A DNA stretch of 64,000 nucleotides, taken from TMED27 sp041397865. Its GTDB lineage: Bacteria; Pseudomonadota; Alphaproteobacteria; Micavibrionales; Micavibrionaceae. The stretch lies in the NCBI GenBank assembly GCA_041397865.1, contig JAWKVT010000002.1, positions 186,001 through 250,000 on the forward strand. The letters run 5' to 3'. The translations under genes and the position numbers were made by a program. The notes beneath the pieces are model-generated. The model saw only the letters and a program-made list of their open reading frames with translations, searched no databases and was not told the origin of the DNA. Positions 32,886 through 42,754 of this stretch are shown here, piece after piece (position 1 is the stretch's first letter; each line of letters starts with the position of its first letter).

Positions 32886-34123
32886 TCCGGTTTATTGAGG
32901 TCATATTTCTTGTCCCAATCGCCGGGGTTTATATGTGTGAATAGTCCGTTTTTGATCCCTGCGAGTGTTCGAAGCATTTCTGTTTTGACATACGGTGTTT
33001 TACACAACAGGCCGAAGCTTATGTCTCTTATCGTGCCAGCTAGTTTATTATGCGATTGGAAGAATGGTGTCAGCCAGCGGCTGGCAATCTGATAGAAATA
33101 GATGTGGTTTTTTCGCGCTTTTGTATAGGCCGCAAGAGCTTCGTTCACATCAGTATGTTCTTTTAAAATTGAAGATAGAACAAGCGCATCTGCTAAGCCT
33201 AGATTTGCGCCCTGTCCAAGCTGTGGGCTGGTGTTATGGGCAGCATCACCGATAAAGACCAATCGATCCTCGTGCCAGCGCTTCATAATAATATCACTGT
33301 ATTGTGCAAAGGTCAGATCATTCGGGCTTTTGAATTGTGTAAGAAACGGTTCTAATTCCGGCCAATATTTTGTGACTTGTTCTTTCCATGCATCTAATCC
33401 GGCGTCAAGCCATGCTTCATAACCACCGGGCGGCAAGCTCCAGAAAAAGGTGCATTTTTCCTTATTGCAATGTGGTTCACTACCGATAGCCAGCATGCCA
33501 ACCATGATATGTGCGCCATCGTATCTTTGTTGCAGGTAGTCTTTGCCGAATTTTTGACCTTCATCTTCTAAAACGCCCCAAACCGCGCCGTAAGGGTAGG
33601 GCTTATCCAGCTTAATTTGTCCGTGTTTTCGTAAGGGGGAGCGCATACCGCTGGCATCAATTACTAAATCGAAAGGGCCGTATTCTTCCCCGTTTTTGTC
33701 TTTTAGGAAACGTTGATTGTTTTTGATGTTGGTATCCAGAATTTCACAGCCTGTCCGGATGGGAATATTCAGTCTTAGAACTTCATCGTAAAGAATGGTA
33801 AATAACGCGCCGCGATGAATGCCGAGGCCAAAATAATGGGGTTTTAAGCTGCGGTAGCTAATGTCGAAAATCACGGTTCCATTCGCTGTTTCGCCATAGA
33901 GATTGTTTATTTGTGCCCCATAATGAAGGGCCTTATCATCTAATCCGAGTTTAGCCAGGCAAGCGAGGCCCGTGGGTTGAAGCAATAGGCCAGCACCAAG
34001 GGGCTTTGGCTGTTCAAATCTTTCAAATATTTGGGTGTTGTGATTATCTTTTTTGAGATAGGCTGCGGCTGCCAGTCCCGCTGTTCCGCTTCCAATAACT
34101 GCTATTTTTAATGATTTACTCAT
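32882..34123 (-). CDS. FAD-dependent aromatic-type monooxygenase
   Basis: 413 residues. The dinucleotide-binding fold IAVIGSGTAGLAAAAYLKK opens the protein; the group-A flavoprotein hydroxylase motif VFIGDAAHNTSPQLGQGANL is near residues 284-303; and the DG-like motif LVIDASGMRSPLRK lies midway. Such enzymes use NAD(P)H and O2 to hydroxylate or epoxidise aromatic or polyketide-like substrates. There is no membrane segment. It converges on the DUF4166 gene with a four-base overlap; shared function is possible but not shown. Plus-strand composition is AT-rich like the surrounding block. Confidence 0.85.
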   Translation of the reverse strand: MSKSLKIAVIGSGTAGLAAAAYLKKDNHNTQIFERFEQPKPLGAGLLLQPTGLACLAKLGLDDKALHYGAQINNLYGETANGTVIFDISYRSLKPHYFGLGIHRGALFTILYDEVLRLNIPIRTGCEILDTNIKNNQRFLKDKNGEEYGPFDLVIDASGMRSPLRKHGQIKLDKPYPYGAVWGVLEDEGQKFGKDYLQQRYDGAHIMVGMLAIGSEPHCNKEKCTFFWSLPPGGYEAWLDAGLDAWKEQVTKYWPELEPFLTQFKSPNDLTFAQYSDIIMKRWHEDRLVFIGDAAHNTSPQLGQGANLGLADALVLSSILKEHTDVNEALAAYTKARKNHIYFYQIASRWLTPFFQSHNKLAGTIRDISFGLLCKTPYVKTEMLRTLAGIKNGLFTHINPGDWDKKYDLNKPD

Positions 34124-34246
34124 AAACGCTCATATTTGTTTATTGCGGGCCGCCAATTCCTGGCTTTGCCTTTGTAGGCAAACCAGTCTCCTTTAAAATG
34201 AAGATATAATCTATGAAGTGAAAGATAGGTAAGATTACATCCGTAA

Positions 34247-35989
34247 TTATGCCGCTTGCGCCTTGAGAGTTTTTTTAGCTTCTTTTACATCAATTTTTGC
34301 TTTGTGCCCGTGTTTTTCCAGCAAATGCAACAAATTCGACCCGTTAAGCAGCGTAAGCGGTTTGTCCTTTGCAAAATTATATGAATCAGAGCCGTAATCT
34401 GACGTTGTTACAAGAATACCCTTTGTAGCCCCCTCATTCATCACTGTGCCATACAAATCACGTACCGCTGCGACACCGACAACATTCGTATAACGCTTTG
34501 CTTGAATAACAATCTTACCGCCTCTTAGCGGGTCAGGATCGAAAGCGATCGCGTCAACACCGCCATCTGCCGATGCCTGTGTAACCCTTACCTCGCCACC
34601 GTTTTCAGTGAATTCCTTTTGAAAGATTTCTCTGACAAGATGCTCAAAATCTTCCCAATCCATAGCAGCAATGTTGACTTCATCATTGAGACTGTCAGCA
34701 ACTTCATAATGATCTCTGAAACGTCTGTCTGATTTGTTGAGTTCAAGAAGAGGTTTTACTGCTGTCATTGTGCTAAGTTTTGAGCTGCCTACGCCTTTGA
34801 GCGATTTAAAGCATTCTTTATAAGTCTGACTGCTTACAATTCCTTCAAGATTAATCGCTTCAAATGCTTCTTTTGTTGTTTGCACCGTAACAATACAACT
34901 CGTTTCTTCGTGACCTGTCGCTGGATTAACTGCTGTTACAAGTCCGTTCAAATTAATTGATGAGATAGCGTCAATTGTATCTGCTTCAAACAATTCGTGC
35001 AGCGTTCTAAGAACGATCTGATAAATTGCTTCATCATATAATTTTGCTAATGCTGACTGACTAATCGTTTTTTCTTCAAGTTCATCACGGGATTTAACGT
35101 AGCGAACATTGTTAATCGCTGGCATCTCATTAATTGATGGAAGTTGATAATCAACAAGCAGCATACCGTTTGCATCATTGTATTGCAGATCAAACTCCTG
35201 CGGGAAACTGTCTGGATATTCTGAATTATTCAGAACCATCTCGCAATATTCTATAATCGCAGCAACGTCCTTCTTCTGATACAGCCCTTCAAGGTCTTCA
35301 ACTTTTGCATTATGTTCATTCTGCGCTTTTTCAAATTCAGCCTTTTCTTTCTCCCATTGATTTTGCTTTGCTTCTAACTCTGCTTCACGCTCGATATTAT
35401 TTTTACGAATTTCTTCGTTTTCATTCTTTCTAGTAGCAATTGCTTTATCAAACTCTTCTTGCTGTTTTGCTCTGATTTTTTCTTCTTGTCCGAGCAGTTT
35501 TTGAAAGAAACCAATTTTTGTAAAAAAGCTCTCTTGCTTCGGCATCGCTTTCTGCATTTTAAGCGTCACTTCTTTGGGAAAACCGTTTTTTGTGTCAAAG
35601 ATAATATAATCAACATATGCATTTGACTTTGGGTTCAGGCAAAACTCATCTTTGTGTTTTAGCGTTTCCCAGTCTATCGCATCATCAATGCTAAGTGTGT
35701 GTTTTAGAATGTTCTCAACTTGTTTAATTTTTGCCTGTGCTTTAGCAGTGCGCTCTCTAGCATTTTCTTCTTTTGACTGCAGCTCTTGCTTATGTAGTTC
35801 TTTTTCCCACTTCGCTTGCCAAGAGATCGTCTGGTTGTGAACTTTCCCCAGAAGCGCACTGTGTTCAACTGCTGAGAGATGCTTATGCTCGTCCAGTCCT
35901 GAATGATAAAGATCAACTTGATAGCCAGAATGCCTGCCGGTTGATGTGTATTTATTTCTTACGCCGCCGCTCTCAATTAGATCGTCCAT
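34247..35989 (-). CDS. solitary Mrr-type restriction endonuclease with coiled-coil region
   Basis: 580 residues. The C-terminal 120 residues form an Mrr-type PD-(D/E)xK nuclease: DWEDFEHLVREIF, catalytic Asp in ASADGGVDAIAFD, and the QxK motif KIVIQAKRY, then RDLYGTVMNEGATKGILVTT. Residues of about 45-95 and 150-235 are Glu/Lys/Gln-rich coiled coils (EELEKEKAEFEKAQ-like), and a central domain of about 200 residues separates them from the nuclease. No methylase is present nearby, so a type IV-like (modified-DNA) or effector nuclease role is more likely than classical restriction. It is a candidate stand-alone anti-phage gene inside an AT-rich block; partner genes are not seen. Confidence 0.82.
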   Translation of the reverse strand: MDDLIESGGVRNKYTSTGRHSGYQVDLYHSGLDEHKHLSAVEHSALLGKVHNQTISWQAKWEKELHKQELQSKEENARERTAKAQAKIKQVENILKHTLSIDDAIDWETLKHKDEFCLNPKSNAYVDYIIFDTKNGFPKEVTLKMQKAMPKQESFFTKIGFFQKLLGQEEKIRAKQQEEFDKAIATRKNENEEIRKNNIEREAELEAKQNQWEKEKAEFEKAQNEHNAKVEDLEGLYQKKDVAAIIEYCEMVLNNSEYPDSFPQEFDLQYNDANGMLLVDYQLPSINEMPAINNVRYVKSRDELEEKTISQSALAKLYDEAIYQIVLRTLHELFEADTIDAISSINLNGLVTAVNPATGHEETSCIVTVQTTKEAFEAINLEGIVSSQTYKECFKSLKGVGSSKLSTMTAVKPLLELNKSDRRFRDHYEVADSLNDEVNIAAMDWEDFEHLVREIFQKEFTENGGEVRVTQASADGGVDAIAFDPDPLRGGKIVIQAKRYTNVVGVAAVRDLYGTVMNEGATKGILVTTSDYGSDSYNFAKDKPLTLLNGSNLLHLLEKHGHKAKIDVKEAKKTLKAQAA

Positions 35990-36130
35990 CTCTTAGCCCC
36001 TAATTTTTAGTGTGTTTCCAATAATAGTCGTAAACAACACATTGATACAACGACTGATATTAATTCACAGCAAAAAACAAGAATCGCCAAGCTACATAAA
36101 TATCTCTGTAGGATTAATTCTCAAAGAGAA

Positions 36131-37738
36131 TCACTCCCACTCAATAGTACCCGGTGGTTTGGAGGTGATATCGTAGGTAACGCGGTTTATGCCGTGGACT
36201 TCATTGATAATTCGCGTGCTGACGCGTCCCAAAAATTCATGGGTAAAGGGGTAGTAATCGGCGGTCATACCGTCGGTTGAAGTTACCGCGCGCAGGGCGC
36301 AGACATAATCATAGGTGCGGCCATCGCCCATCACGCCCACGGTGCGAACCGGGAGCAAGACCGCGAAGGCCTGCCAGATTTCATCATACAGCCCGGCTTT
36401 TTTAATCTCATCAAGATAGACCGTATCGGCCTTGCGCAAAATCTCCAGCTTATCGCGGGTAATTTCACCGGGCATGCGGATGGCGAGGCCGGGGCCGGGG
36501 AAGGGGTGGCGGCGGATGAAATCCTCCGGCATTCCTAATGCTCTTCCTAAATCGCGCACCTCATCTTTGAACAATTCGCGCATGGGTTCGATGAGTTTGA
36601 GGTTCATGCGTTCTGGCAAGCCGCCGACATTATGGTGGGATTTAATCGTTACGCTCGGCCCGCCGGTGAAAGAAACGCTTTCGATAATATCCGGGTACAG
36701 CGTGCCCTGAGCCAGAAATTCCGCATCGCCGACTTCTTTTGCGCATTTATCGAACACGTCGATGAACAGCCGCCCGATGGTTTTGCGTTTTATTTCGGGG
36801 TCGGTGACGCCTTCAAGCTCACCGAGGAAAAGGTCCGCAGCGTCTTCATGGATGAGGGGGATGTTGTAGTGTTCGCGAAACAGCTCGACGACCTGCTGCG
36901 ATTCTCCGGCGCGCATCATGCCGGTATCGACATAGATGCAGGTGAGCTGGTCGCCGATGGCTTCGTGCAGTAAAATGGCGGTGACGGAGGAGTCTACGCC
37001 GCCGGACAGGCCGCAAATGACTTTGCCGCTGCCGACCTGCGCCCGGATTTTTGCGATGGATTCGGCGCGGAAACACTGCATGGTCCAATCGCCCTTACAG
37101 CCGCAGACATTATGGGTGAAATTTTTCAGCAAGTCGCGGCCATGCGGGGTGTGGACAACCTCGGGGTGGAACTGCGTGCCGTAAAAGCGGCGATCGGTAT
37201 CGGCAATGAAAGCGAAGGGCGCACCGGAGGATCTGGCAATCACGCGGAAGCCTTCGGGCATTTCGGCCACGTGGTCGCCATGACTCATCCAGACCTGTTC
37301 ATGGCTTCCGGGTTTCCAGACCCCTTGGGCGATTTTTGATTCGTCGATGACTTCGACCTCGGCGCGGCCAAATTCGCGGGATTGTTCGCCCTCAACAGTG
37401 CCGCCGAGTTGCTTGACCATGGTTTGCTGACCATAGCAGATGCCGAAAACGGGCACGCCCATTTCAAAAACGATTTCGGGCGCTTTGGGCGCATCGTCAT
37501 CCAGCACCGAACACGGACCGCCGGAGAGGATGATTCCCTTGGGGGCGAAGGCTTTAATCTTGGCATCGTCGGCGTGATTGAACGGCCAGATTTCGCAATA
37601 TACGCCACTTTCGCGCACGCGCCGGGCGATGAGCTGCGTGACCTGCGAACCGAAGTCGAGGATCAGGATATGATCGTGGGACTTATTAACCTCAGGGGCG
37701 ATGATTCTTTCCTGCGCATTCGTTTGTGTTTTTGTCAT
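36131..37738 (-). CDS. guaA: GMP synthase (glutamine-hydrolysing)
   Basis: 535 residues from MTKTQT; a longer frame would run into the upstream aminotransferase gene. Class I glutamine amidotransferase domain (ILILDFGSQVTQLIARRVRE, catalytic Cys in VFGICYGQQ, His/Glu in GTQFHPEV), the PP-loop ATP pyrophosphatase (ICGLSGGVDSSVTAI), and the dimerisation domain ending VTYDITSKPPGTIEWE, the invariant GuaA terminus. It converts XMP to GMP. The upstream gap is 55 bases; no clear Shine-Dalgarno is visible. Confidence 0.97.
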   Translation of the reverse strand: MTKTQTNAQERIIAPEVNKSHDHILILDFGSQVTQLIARRVRESGVYCEIWPFNHADDAKIKAFAPKGIILSGGPCSVLDDDAPKAPEIVFEMGVPVFGICYGQQTMVKQLGGTVEGEQSREFGRAEVEVIDESKIAQGVWKPGSHEQVWMSHGDHVAEMPEGFRVIARSSGAPFAFIADTDRRFYGTQFHPEVVHTPHGRDLLKNFTHNVCGCKGDWTMQCFRAESIAKIRAQVGSGKVICGLSGGVDSSVTAILLHEAIGDQLTCIYVDTGMMRAGESQQVVELFREHYNIPLIHEDAADLFLGELEGVTDPEIKRKTIGRLFIDVFDKCAKEVGDAEFLAQGTLYPDIIESVSFTGGPSVTIKSHHNVGGLPERMNLKLIEPMRELFKDEVRDLGRALGMPEDFIRRHPFPGPGLAIRMPGEITRDKLEILRKADTVYLDEIKKAGLYDEIWQAFAVLLPVRTVGVMGDGRTYDYVCALRAVTSTDGMTADYYPFTHEFLGRVSTRIINEVHGINRVTYDITSKPPGTIEWE

Positions 37739-37793
37739 GGGGGAGGTTTTACCAGCCCCATGACGTGAAATCCAGTACGAAAATTTAGCCGCT

Positions 37794-39251
37794 TTAGCCG
37801 ATGCTTGGTCGAAGATTGTTCGTAACAGTGACAATACGATCGGTGACGGCTTTTAGTTTTTCATCAGGTAGTACAATAGCCATACGAAATGCTGTTGATG
37901 GACGATCAGAGGCTTTAATGGGGTTGAATTCTGCGCCATCAACAACACCTGCTCCGGCATGAAGCAACAAAAGATTCGACATGTCTGTTGAGTTTTTAAT
38001 GGTCTGACCACCCATAGGTTTCAGGTTTGTGCCAAATTTTTGATTAATAGAATCCAAAATAGCCGGGTCGGCACCACCAAAAAGCTCTAATCCTTCGGGA
38101 ACTTTCATACCGATAAAACGACTCATATCCGGGTAAACGTAAAATGAACCATCCGGAATCGGTACATCAAAGCCCGCATTGCTTAATTTTTCAACGACCA
38201 TATCGCGCCGCCCTTCCAGAATTGGCGCCATGGTTAAATAATGTTCATCCAGTCTGTGATATTCATCCAGCGCTTGATTCGATCTTAACAGTTTTTCTAC
38301 GGCGCTTGTGTCTCCATCTAGATCCATAGCCTGTAATGCAATCTTTTCACCAAAGAGTACGCCGACACCCATCCATTGACCGATTGAGTTTGCGTTTCCT
38401 TGGCTATGGCTCGCATTTCCATTCATGGCTTTGATAATATCAGAAGGGCCCGCAACGATACCAACGCGGGGGCCCGGCATATGACCAAAGGAGTATTTTG
38501 AAAAACAGTCATTCAAAATAAAGCGATCAGCAAGCGTAGGATCTACTTTGAGATGATGTTCGTATTTTTTCCCTTCAAACATAATTTTGCGGTACATGAT
38601 TTCCGACACCGCAATCAGTTGAGGATTGTCCGCCAACACTTCGTTTTGTGCTTCAATTTCAGGTCTTGTATGAGACGCTCCGGTAGGATTGCCGGGATCG
38701 GCCCAGAGAATAATTTTTGGATCATGCTCTGCAATTGCTGTGCGCAAGTCACCCGCAGACATTTTGTATCCCTGAGATGCCGGGCTGGGAACGGTAATGA
38801 TATGTCCTTGATTTGCAACCATTGGAACATAGGACAACCATTGATCGTCAGGAATAATAACCTTGTTACGGCCATCATAGTCGGGGTTTGCCGGTGTTGG
38901 GCTTTGAGTTAAAACTGTTTCAAAAAGACTGCTAAGTCCGCCTTTTCCGCCTCCGCGTACTCCAATTTGAGAAAGCCAATCATAAACAACACCGAATTCT
39001 TCCTCATAAGCAACGCTTGCTCCAATTCTAAGTGCCTCTAAACCTGCCGGTGGACAGTAAACGGTTTTTCCGCGTTGTATGGCCTCAATACCTACGTTTT
39101 TAACTTCCTGATGCAATGGATCAGGCAACTGCCCGGCAGCAAGGCCCGTGCCTTTCAAAGCGTTTGTGATTTCACCAACTAAAAGCGTTGCTGAAGATGG
39201 CGCTTTTTTTGCAAAAAAGCCATTGCCGCGAACTGTAGCTGCGTTTGTCAT
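37794..39251 (-). CDS. class I/II PLP-dependent aminotransferase
   Basis: 485 residues. PLP-fold signs: WADPGNPTGASHTRPEIE (Asn of the NPTG motif), the Schiff-base Lys in NDCFSKYSFGHMPGPRVG, and the later Arg in STAFRMAIVLPDEK that would hold the substrate carboxylate. It is longer than typical aspartate-type enzymes (about 400) owing to an extended N-terminus and inserts (MVANQGHIITVPSPASQGYK; GMKVPEGLELFGGAD). Substrate cannot be assigned. It lies upstream of guaA in the same direction, but composition is AT-richer, and a shared promoter is not evident. Confidence 0.82.
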   Translation of the reverse strand: MTNAATVRGNGFFAKKAPSSATLLVGEITNALKGTGLAAGQLPDPLHQEVKNVGIEAIQRGKTVYCPPAGLEALRIGASVAYEEEFGVVYDWLSQIGVRGGGKGGLSSLFETVLTQSPTPANPDYDGRNKVIIPDDQWLSYVPMVANQGHIITVPSPASQGYKMSAGDLRTAIAEHDPKIILWADPGNPTGASHTRPEIEAQNEVLADNPQLIAVSEIMYRKIMFEGKKYEHHLKVDPTLADRFILNDCFSKYSFGHMPGPRVGIVAGPSDIIKAMNGNASHSQGNANSIGQWMGVGVLFGEKIALQAMDLDGDTSAVEKLLRSNQALDEYHRLDEHYLTMAPILEGRRDMVVEKLSNAGFDVPIPDGSFYVYPDMSRFIGMKVPEGLELFGGADPAILDSINQKFGTNLKPMGGQTIKNSTDMSNLLLLHAGAGVVDGAEFNPIKASDRPSTAFRMAIVLPDEKLKAVTDRIVTVTNNLRPSIG

Positions 39252-39414
39252 TTTTTATGTACTCCCTGTTATACTCAATTAAATATTTTTGCGGGAATGT
39301 AGTGTTCTGGAAACATGATGGCAAGTGTTTTTATTTGTCTGTTTTTTACGTTGCAAAAGCGCGGCGGGTTTCTGATACTTACGGGAGTATTTTTGAATAT
39401 CAGGATTGCAGCCG

Positions 39415-40278
39415 GTGAGCCAGACGACCATCTCTTTTGAATTTTTTCCGCCCAAAACGGATAAGGGGGCGGGGGCGCTGCTGAAAGCCGCGCGCGAGCT
39501 TGCCGCGCTCGGGCCGCGTTATATGACGGTGACATACGGTGCGGGGGGCACCACGTGTGACGGAACGGTGGATACGCTGACGCAAATGATGGCGCAAAGC
39601 GATGTGCCGCTGGCTTCGCATTTTACATTTATCAATTCAACCAAGGATGAGCTGAAAGCCTATACGGACAGGCTGTGGGATATGAATATACGCCATATCG
39701 TGGCGCTGCGCGGAGATATGCCGCCCGATTCGGATGTAAACTGGCCTTTGGATTCGGACGATCGTTATTTTCAGTACACGTCGGATTTTGTCGCCGGGCT
39801 TAAGGGCTGGCATGATTTTGAAATTTCGGTGGGATGCTACCCCGAAAAACATCCGGATGCGCCGTCTTTGGAGGCGGATATCCGCGCGCTCAAGCTGAAA
39901 TGCGATGCGGGAGCGGACCGGGCGATTACGCAGTTTTTCTTTGATAACGACGTGTTTTACCGATTCGTCGATGAATGCCGCGCAGCAGGGATTGATACGC
40001 CGATTTGTCCGGGGTTGCTACCGATCCATGATTTCAAGAGCATGACCGGGTTTGCGAAGCGGTGTCAGGCGCAGGTGCCGGAATGGCTGCATGAGAAGTT
40101 CGCGCGAGTGGAAGGCAAAACGGAAGAGGCGCGGAAGCTGGCCAGAGAATTGCTGGTCATGCAGGTCGAAGATCTGGCGGCAAACGGGGTGGAGCATTTT
40201 CATTTTTACACACTGAATAAAACAGGCATTACGAGCGAAGCCTGCGCGGCGCTAGGCTATAGGGCGCAGGCGGCGTAA
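39415..40278 (+). CDS. metF: 5,10-methylenetetrahydrofolate reductase
   Basis: 287 residues if the GTG nine bases after AGGA is used; a TTG three codons upstream is an alternative. FEFFPPKTDKG opens the TIM barrel; VTYGAGGTTCDGTVD, HIVALRGDMPPDSD and AITQFFFDNDVFYRF are standard MetF motifs for FAD and folate binding. It reduces methylene-THF to methyl-THF, the methyl donor for the methionine synthase encoded next. No SAM riboswitch is recognised in the upstream gap. Confidence 0.93.
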   Translation: MSQTTISFEFFPPKTDKGAGALLKAARELAALGPRYMTVTYGAGGTTCDGTVDTLTQMMAQSDVPLASHFTFINSTKDELKAYTDRLWDMNIRHIVALRGDMPPDSDVNWPLDSDDRYFQYTSDFVAGLKGWHDFEISVGCYPEKHPDAPSLEADIRALKLKCDAGADRAITQFFFDNDVFYRFVDECRAAGIDTPICPGLLPIHDFKSMTGFAKRCQAQVPEWLHEKFARVEGKTEEARKLARELLVMQVEDLAANGVEHFHFYTLNKTGITSEACAALGYRAQAA

Positions 40279-40363
40279 ATTAGGCGCAAAAACAAACATT
40301 GCAATAGCGTTTGGGCGGGGTTACTCTGGCGCGGATTTATATATTATTATGAGGAGTTTGGTT

Positions 40364-42697
40364 ATGGTCTTAGCAACAAATCTTGGTTTTCCGCGTATCG
40401 GCCCGATGAGGGAGCTTAAGAAAGCGGTTGAGGCGTATTGGAAGGAAAAATCAAGCAAGGAGGCGTTGCTAAGCGTAGGGAAGGAACTGCGCGCGCAGAA
40501 CTGGAAACTGCAAAAGAGTGCCGGGCTGGACCATATTCCTTCGAATGATTTTTCTTTTTACGACCAGATTCTGGATTTGACGGCGACATTGGGTTTGATT
40601 CCGGCGCGTTACAAACACAGCGGCGGCAATGTTGATCTGGATACATATTTTGCCATGGCGCGCGGGGCGCAGACAAATGCGCTGGATGTTACGGCCATGG
40701 AAATGTCCAAATGGTATGATACGAATTACCATTACATCGTGCCGGAATTTGAAGAAGGCATGACCCCCAAATTGTCCTTAACGAAAATTTTTGACGAATA
40801 TGAGGAAGCCAAAGCGCTGGGCATTGAAACGCGGCCCGTCATTGTCGGCCCGGCGACTTATACATTTCTTGGTAAGCCGCAATATGAAGGCTTTAAGCAT
40901 GAGGAATTTGTGAAGGGCCTGATCCCGGTTTATAACGAAATCCTTGCGGGTCTTGCCGAGCGTGGTTGTGAGTGGGTGCAGATTGACGAGCCTGTGTTTT
41001 CACTTGATCTTTGTCCGGTCGGCCAAGGTGTGATTAAAACCGCGTATGACGGCTTGAAAGCGCCGGGCGCTTTGAAAGTTTTGGTCGCGACATATTTTGA
41101 AAGCTTAAAGGATAATGCCGCGCTGGCATTCGGTTTACCGGTTGATGGCGTTCACATTGATTTGTGCCGAGGCTCTGGCCGCGCGAACACAACGGCCAAT
41201 AATGCGGCGCGCGATGTAGAGCAAGCGCTTTCGCTGATCGGCGATAAAAAAGTGTTATCTCTGGGCGTTGTTGACGGGCGCAATATCTGGAAAAACGATA
41301 TAGCGGATTCTCTGACGCATATTGAAAAAGCAGTGCAGAAGCTTGGTGACAACCGGGTGTTTGCGGCGCCGAGTTGTTCTTTGCTGCACTGCCCGGTGGA
41401 TCTGAATTCGGAAGATGAACTGGATGACGAGCTTAAAGGGTGGATGGCGTTTGCAACGCAGAAGCTTGATGAAATTGCCGTTATTGCCAAAGGCGCGAAT
41501 GAAGGGCGCGAGAATATCGCAGCCGAGTTGGCGGCGAGTAACGGCGCGCAGGAATCGCGCAAGGCCTCGGCGCGGATTCATAACAAAGGCGTAGAAGAAC
41601 GGGTCGCCGGGATTAGCGATGAGATGAAAGAGCGCAAATCACCCTTTGCCAAGCGTCAGGAAGTGCAGCATGCGGCGCTGGGGCTTTCGCTTTATCCGAC
41701 GACGACGATCGGGTCCTTCCCGCAGACGAAAGATATTCGCAAGGCGCGCAGTGCGTTTAAGCGTGGGGAGATTGGTGAAGCCGCCTATAAGGATGCGATG
41801 CATAGTGCGATTAAAGAAGTGGTGGATTTCCAGCATGAATGCGGGCTGGATGTTTTGGTTCATGGCGAAGCCGAGCGCAACGACATGGTGGAATATTTCG
41901 GCGAGCAGCTTTCGGGTTTTGCGTTTTCGAAATATGGCTGGGTGCAGTCCTACGGATCACGCTGTGTGAAGCCGCCGATTATTTTCGGAGATGTTTCACG
42001 GCCCAAACCGATGACGGTGGAGTGGTCGAAGTTTGCACAGGCGCAGACCGATAAGGTTATGAAAGGTATGCTGACCGGGCCCATTACGATTTTGCAGTGG
42101 TCGTTTGTGCGCGACGACCAGCCGCGCAATGATACGGCGCGGCAAATTGCGCTGGCGATCCGCGATGAGGTTTCCGATCTGGAAGCGGCGGGAATCAAGG
42201 TGATCCAGATTGACGAAGCGGCGTTTCGCGAGGGGCTGCCGCTGCGTCGGGACGACTGGCAGGAGTATCTTGACAACGCGGTGGAAAATTTTCGCCTGAG
42301 TTCATGTTGCGTGGAAGATGAAACGCAGATCCATACGCATATGTGCTATTCCGAGTTTAACGATGTCATTGACAGCATTGGCGCGATGGACGCGGATGTG
42401 ATTTCGATTGAATGCTCACGCTCGCAGATGGAGCTTTTGGAGGCGTTTGTCGATTATAATTATCCGAATGAAATCGGGCCGGGCGTTTATGATATTCATT
42501 CTCCGCGTGTGCCGAGTACGCAGGAGATGGTGGACTTGCTGAATAAGGCGAAGAAAAATCTTGATGAGCGGCAGATCTGGGTGAACCCGGATTGCGGATT
42601 GAAGACCCGCGCATGGCCGGAGACGAAAGAAGCGCTGAAAAATATGGTGAGCGCGGCAAAGCAGATGCGAGAGAAGGCGCAGGCGAAAGCAGCTTAG
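40364..42697 (+). CDS. metE: cobalamin-independent methionine synthase
   Basis: 777 residues, start behind GAGGAG. The N-terminal barrel (LGFPRIGPMRELKKAVEAYW) and C-terminal catalytic barrel (SLYPTTTIGSFPQTKDIRKA) are complete. Zinc ligands appear in IHTHMCYSEFND and NPDCGLKTR, with the Glu of SIECSRSQMELL. It transfers a methyl group from methyltetrahydrofolate polyglutamate to homocysteine. It pairs with metF 85 bases upstream, giving the last two steps of methionine synthesis without B12. Confidence 0.97.
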   Translation: MVLATNLGFPRIGPMRELKKAVEAYWKEKSSKEALLSVGKELRAQNWKLQKSAGLDHIPSNDFSFYDQILDLTATLGLIPARYKHSGGNVDLDTYFAMARGAQTNALDVTAMEMSKWYDTNYHYIVPEFEEGMTPKLSLTKIFDEYEEAKALGIETRPVIVGPATYTFLGKPQYEGFKHEEFVKGLIPVYNEILAGLAERGCEWVQIDEPVFSLDLCPVGQGVIKTAYDGLKAPGALKVLVATYFESLKDNAALAFGLPVDGVHIDLCRGSGRANTTANNAARDVEQALSLIGDKKVLSLGVVDGRNIWKNDIADSLTHIEKAVQKLGDNRVFAAPSCSLLHCPVDLNSEDELDDELKGWMAFATQKLDEIAVIAKGANEGRENIAAELAASNGAQESRKASARIHNKGVEERVAGISDEMKERKSPFAKRQEVQHAALGLSLYPTTTIGSFPQTKDIRKARSAFKRGEIGEAAYKDAMHSAIKEVVDFQHECGLDVLVHGEAERNDMVEYFGEQLSGFAFSKYGWVQSYGSRCVKPPIIFGDVSRPKPMTVEWSKFAQAQTDKVMKGMLTGPITILQWSFVRDDQPRNDTARQIALAIRDEVSDLEAAGIKVIQIDEAAFREGLPLRRDDWQEYLDNAVENFRLSSCCVEDETQIHTHMCYSEFNDVIDSIGAMDADVISIECSRSQMELLEAFVDYNYPNEIGPGVYDIHSPRVPSTQEMVDLLNKAKKNLDERQIWVNPDCGLKTRAWPETKEALKNMVSAAKQMREKAQAKAA

Positions 42698-42754
42698 GTG
42701 TTTAGTCTCACGGTGCGGAGGAGTCAGATATAAGGGGGCGCTATGGCCGTTTTT

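Noticed and set aside
34247..35989. Complete restriction-modification or BREX/DISARM-type system around the Mrr nuclease
   Set aside because: No methylase, ATPase, helicase or specificity gene is next to it; neighbours are a monooxygenase and guaA.
36115..36131. ATTCTC-AAA-GAGAAT hairpin at the guaA stop as a terminator
   Set aside because: Only six base pairs, AT-rich and no following T-run.
39252..39414. Possible SAM riboswitch upstream of metF
   Set aside because: No conserved SAM-I or SAM-II core was seen; the gap is short and AT-rich.
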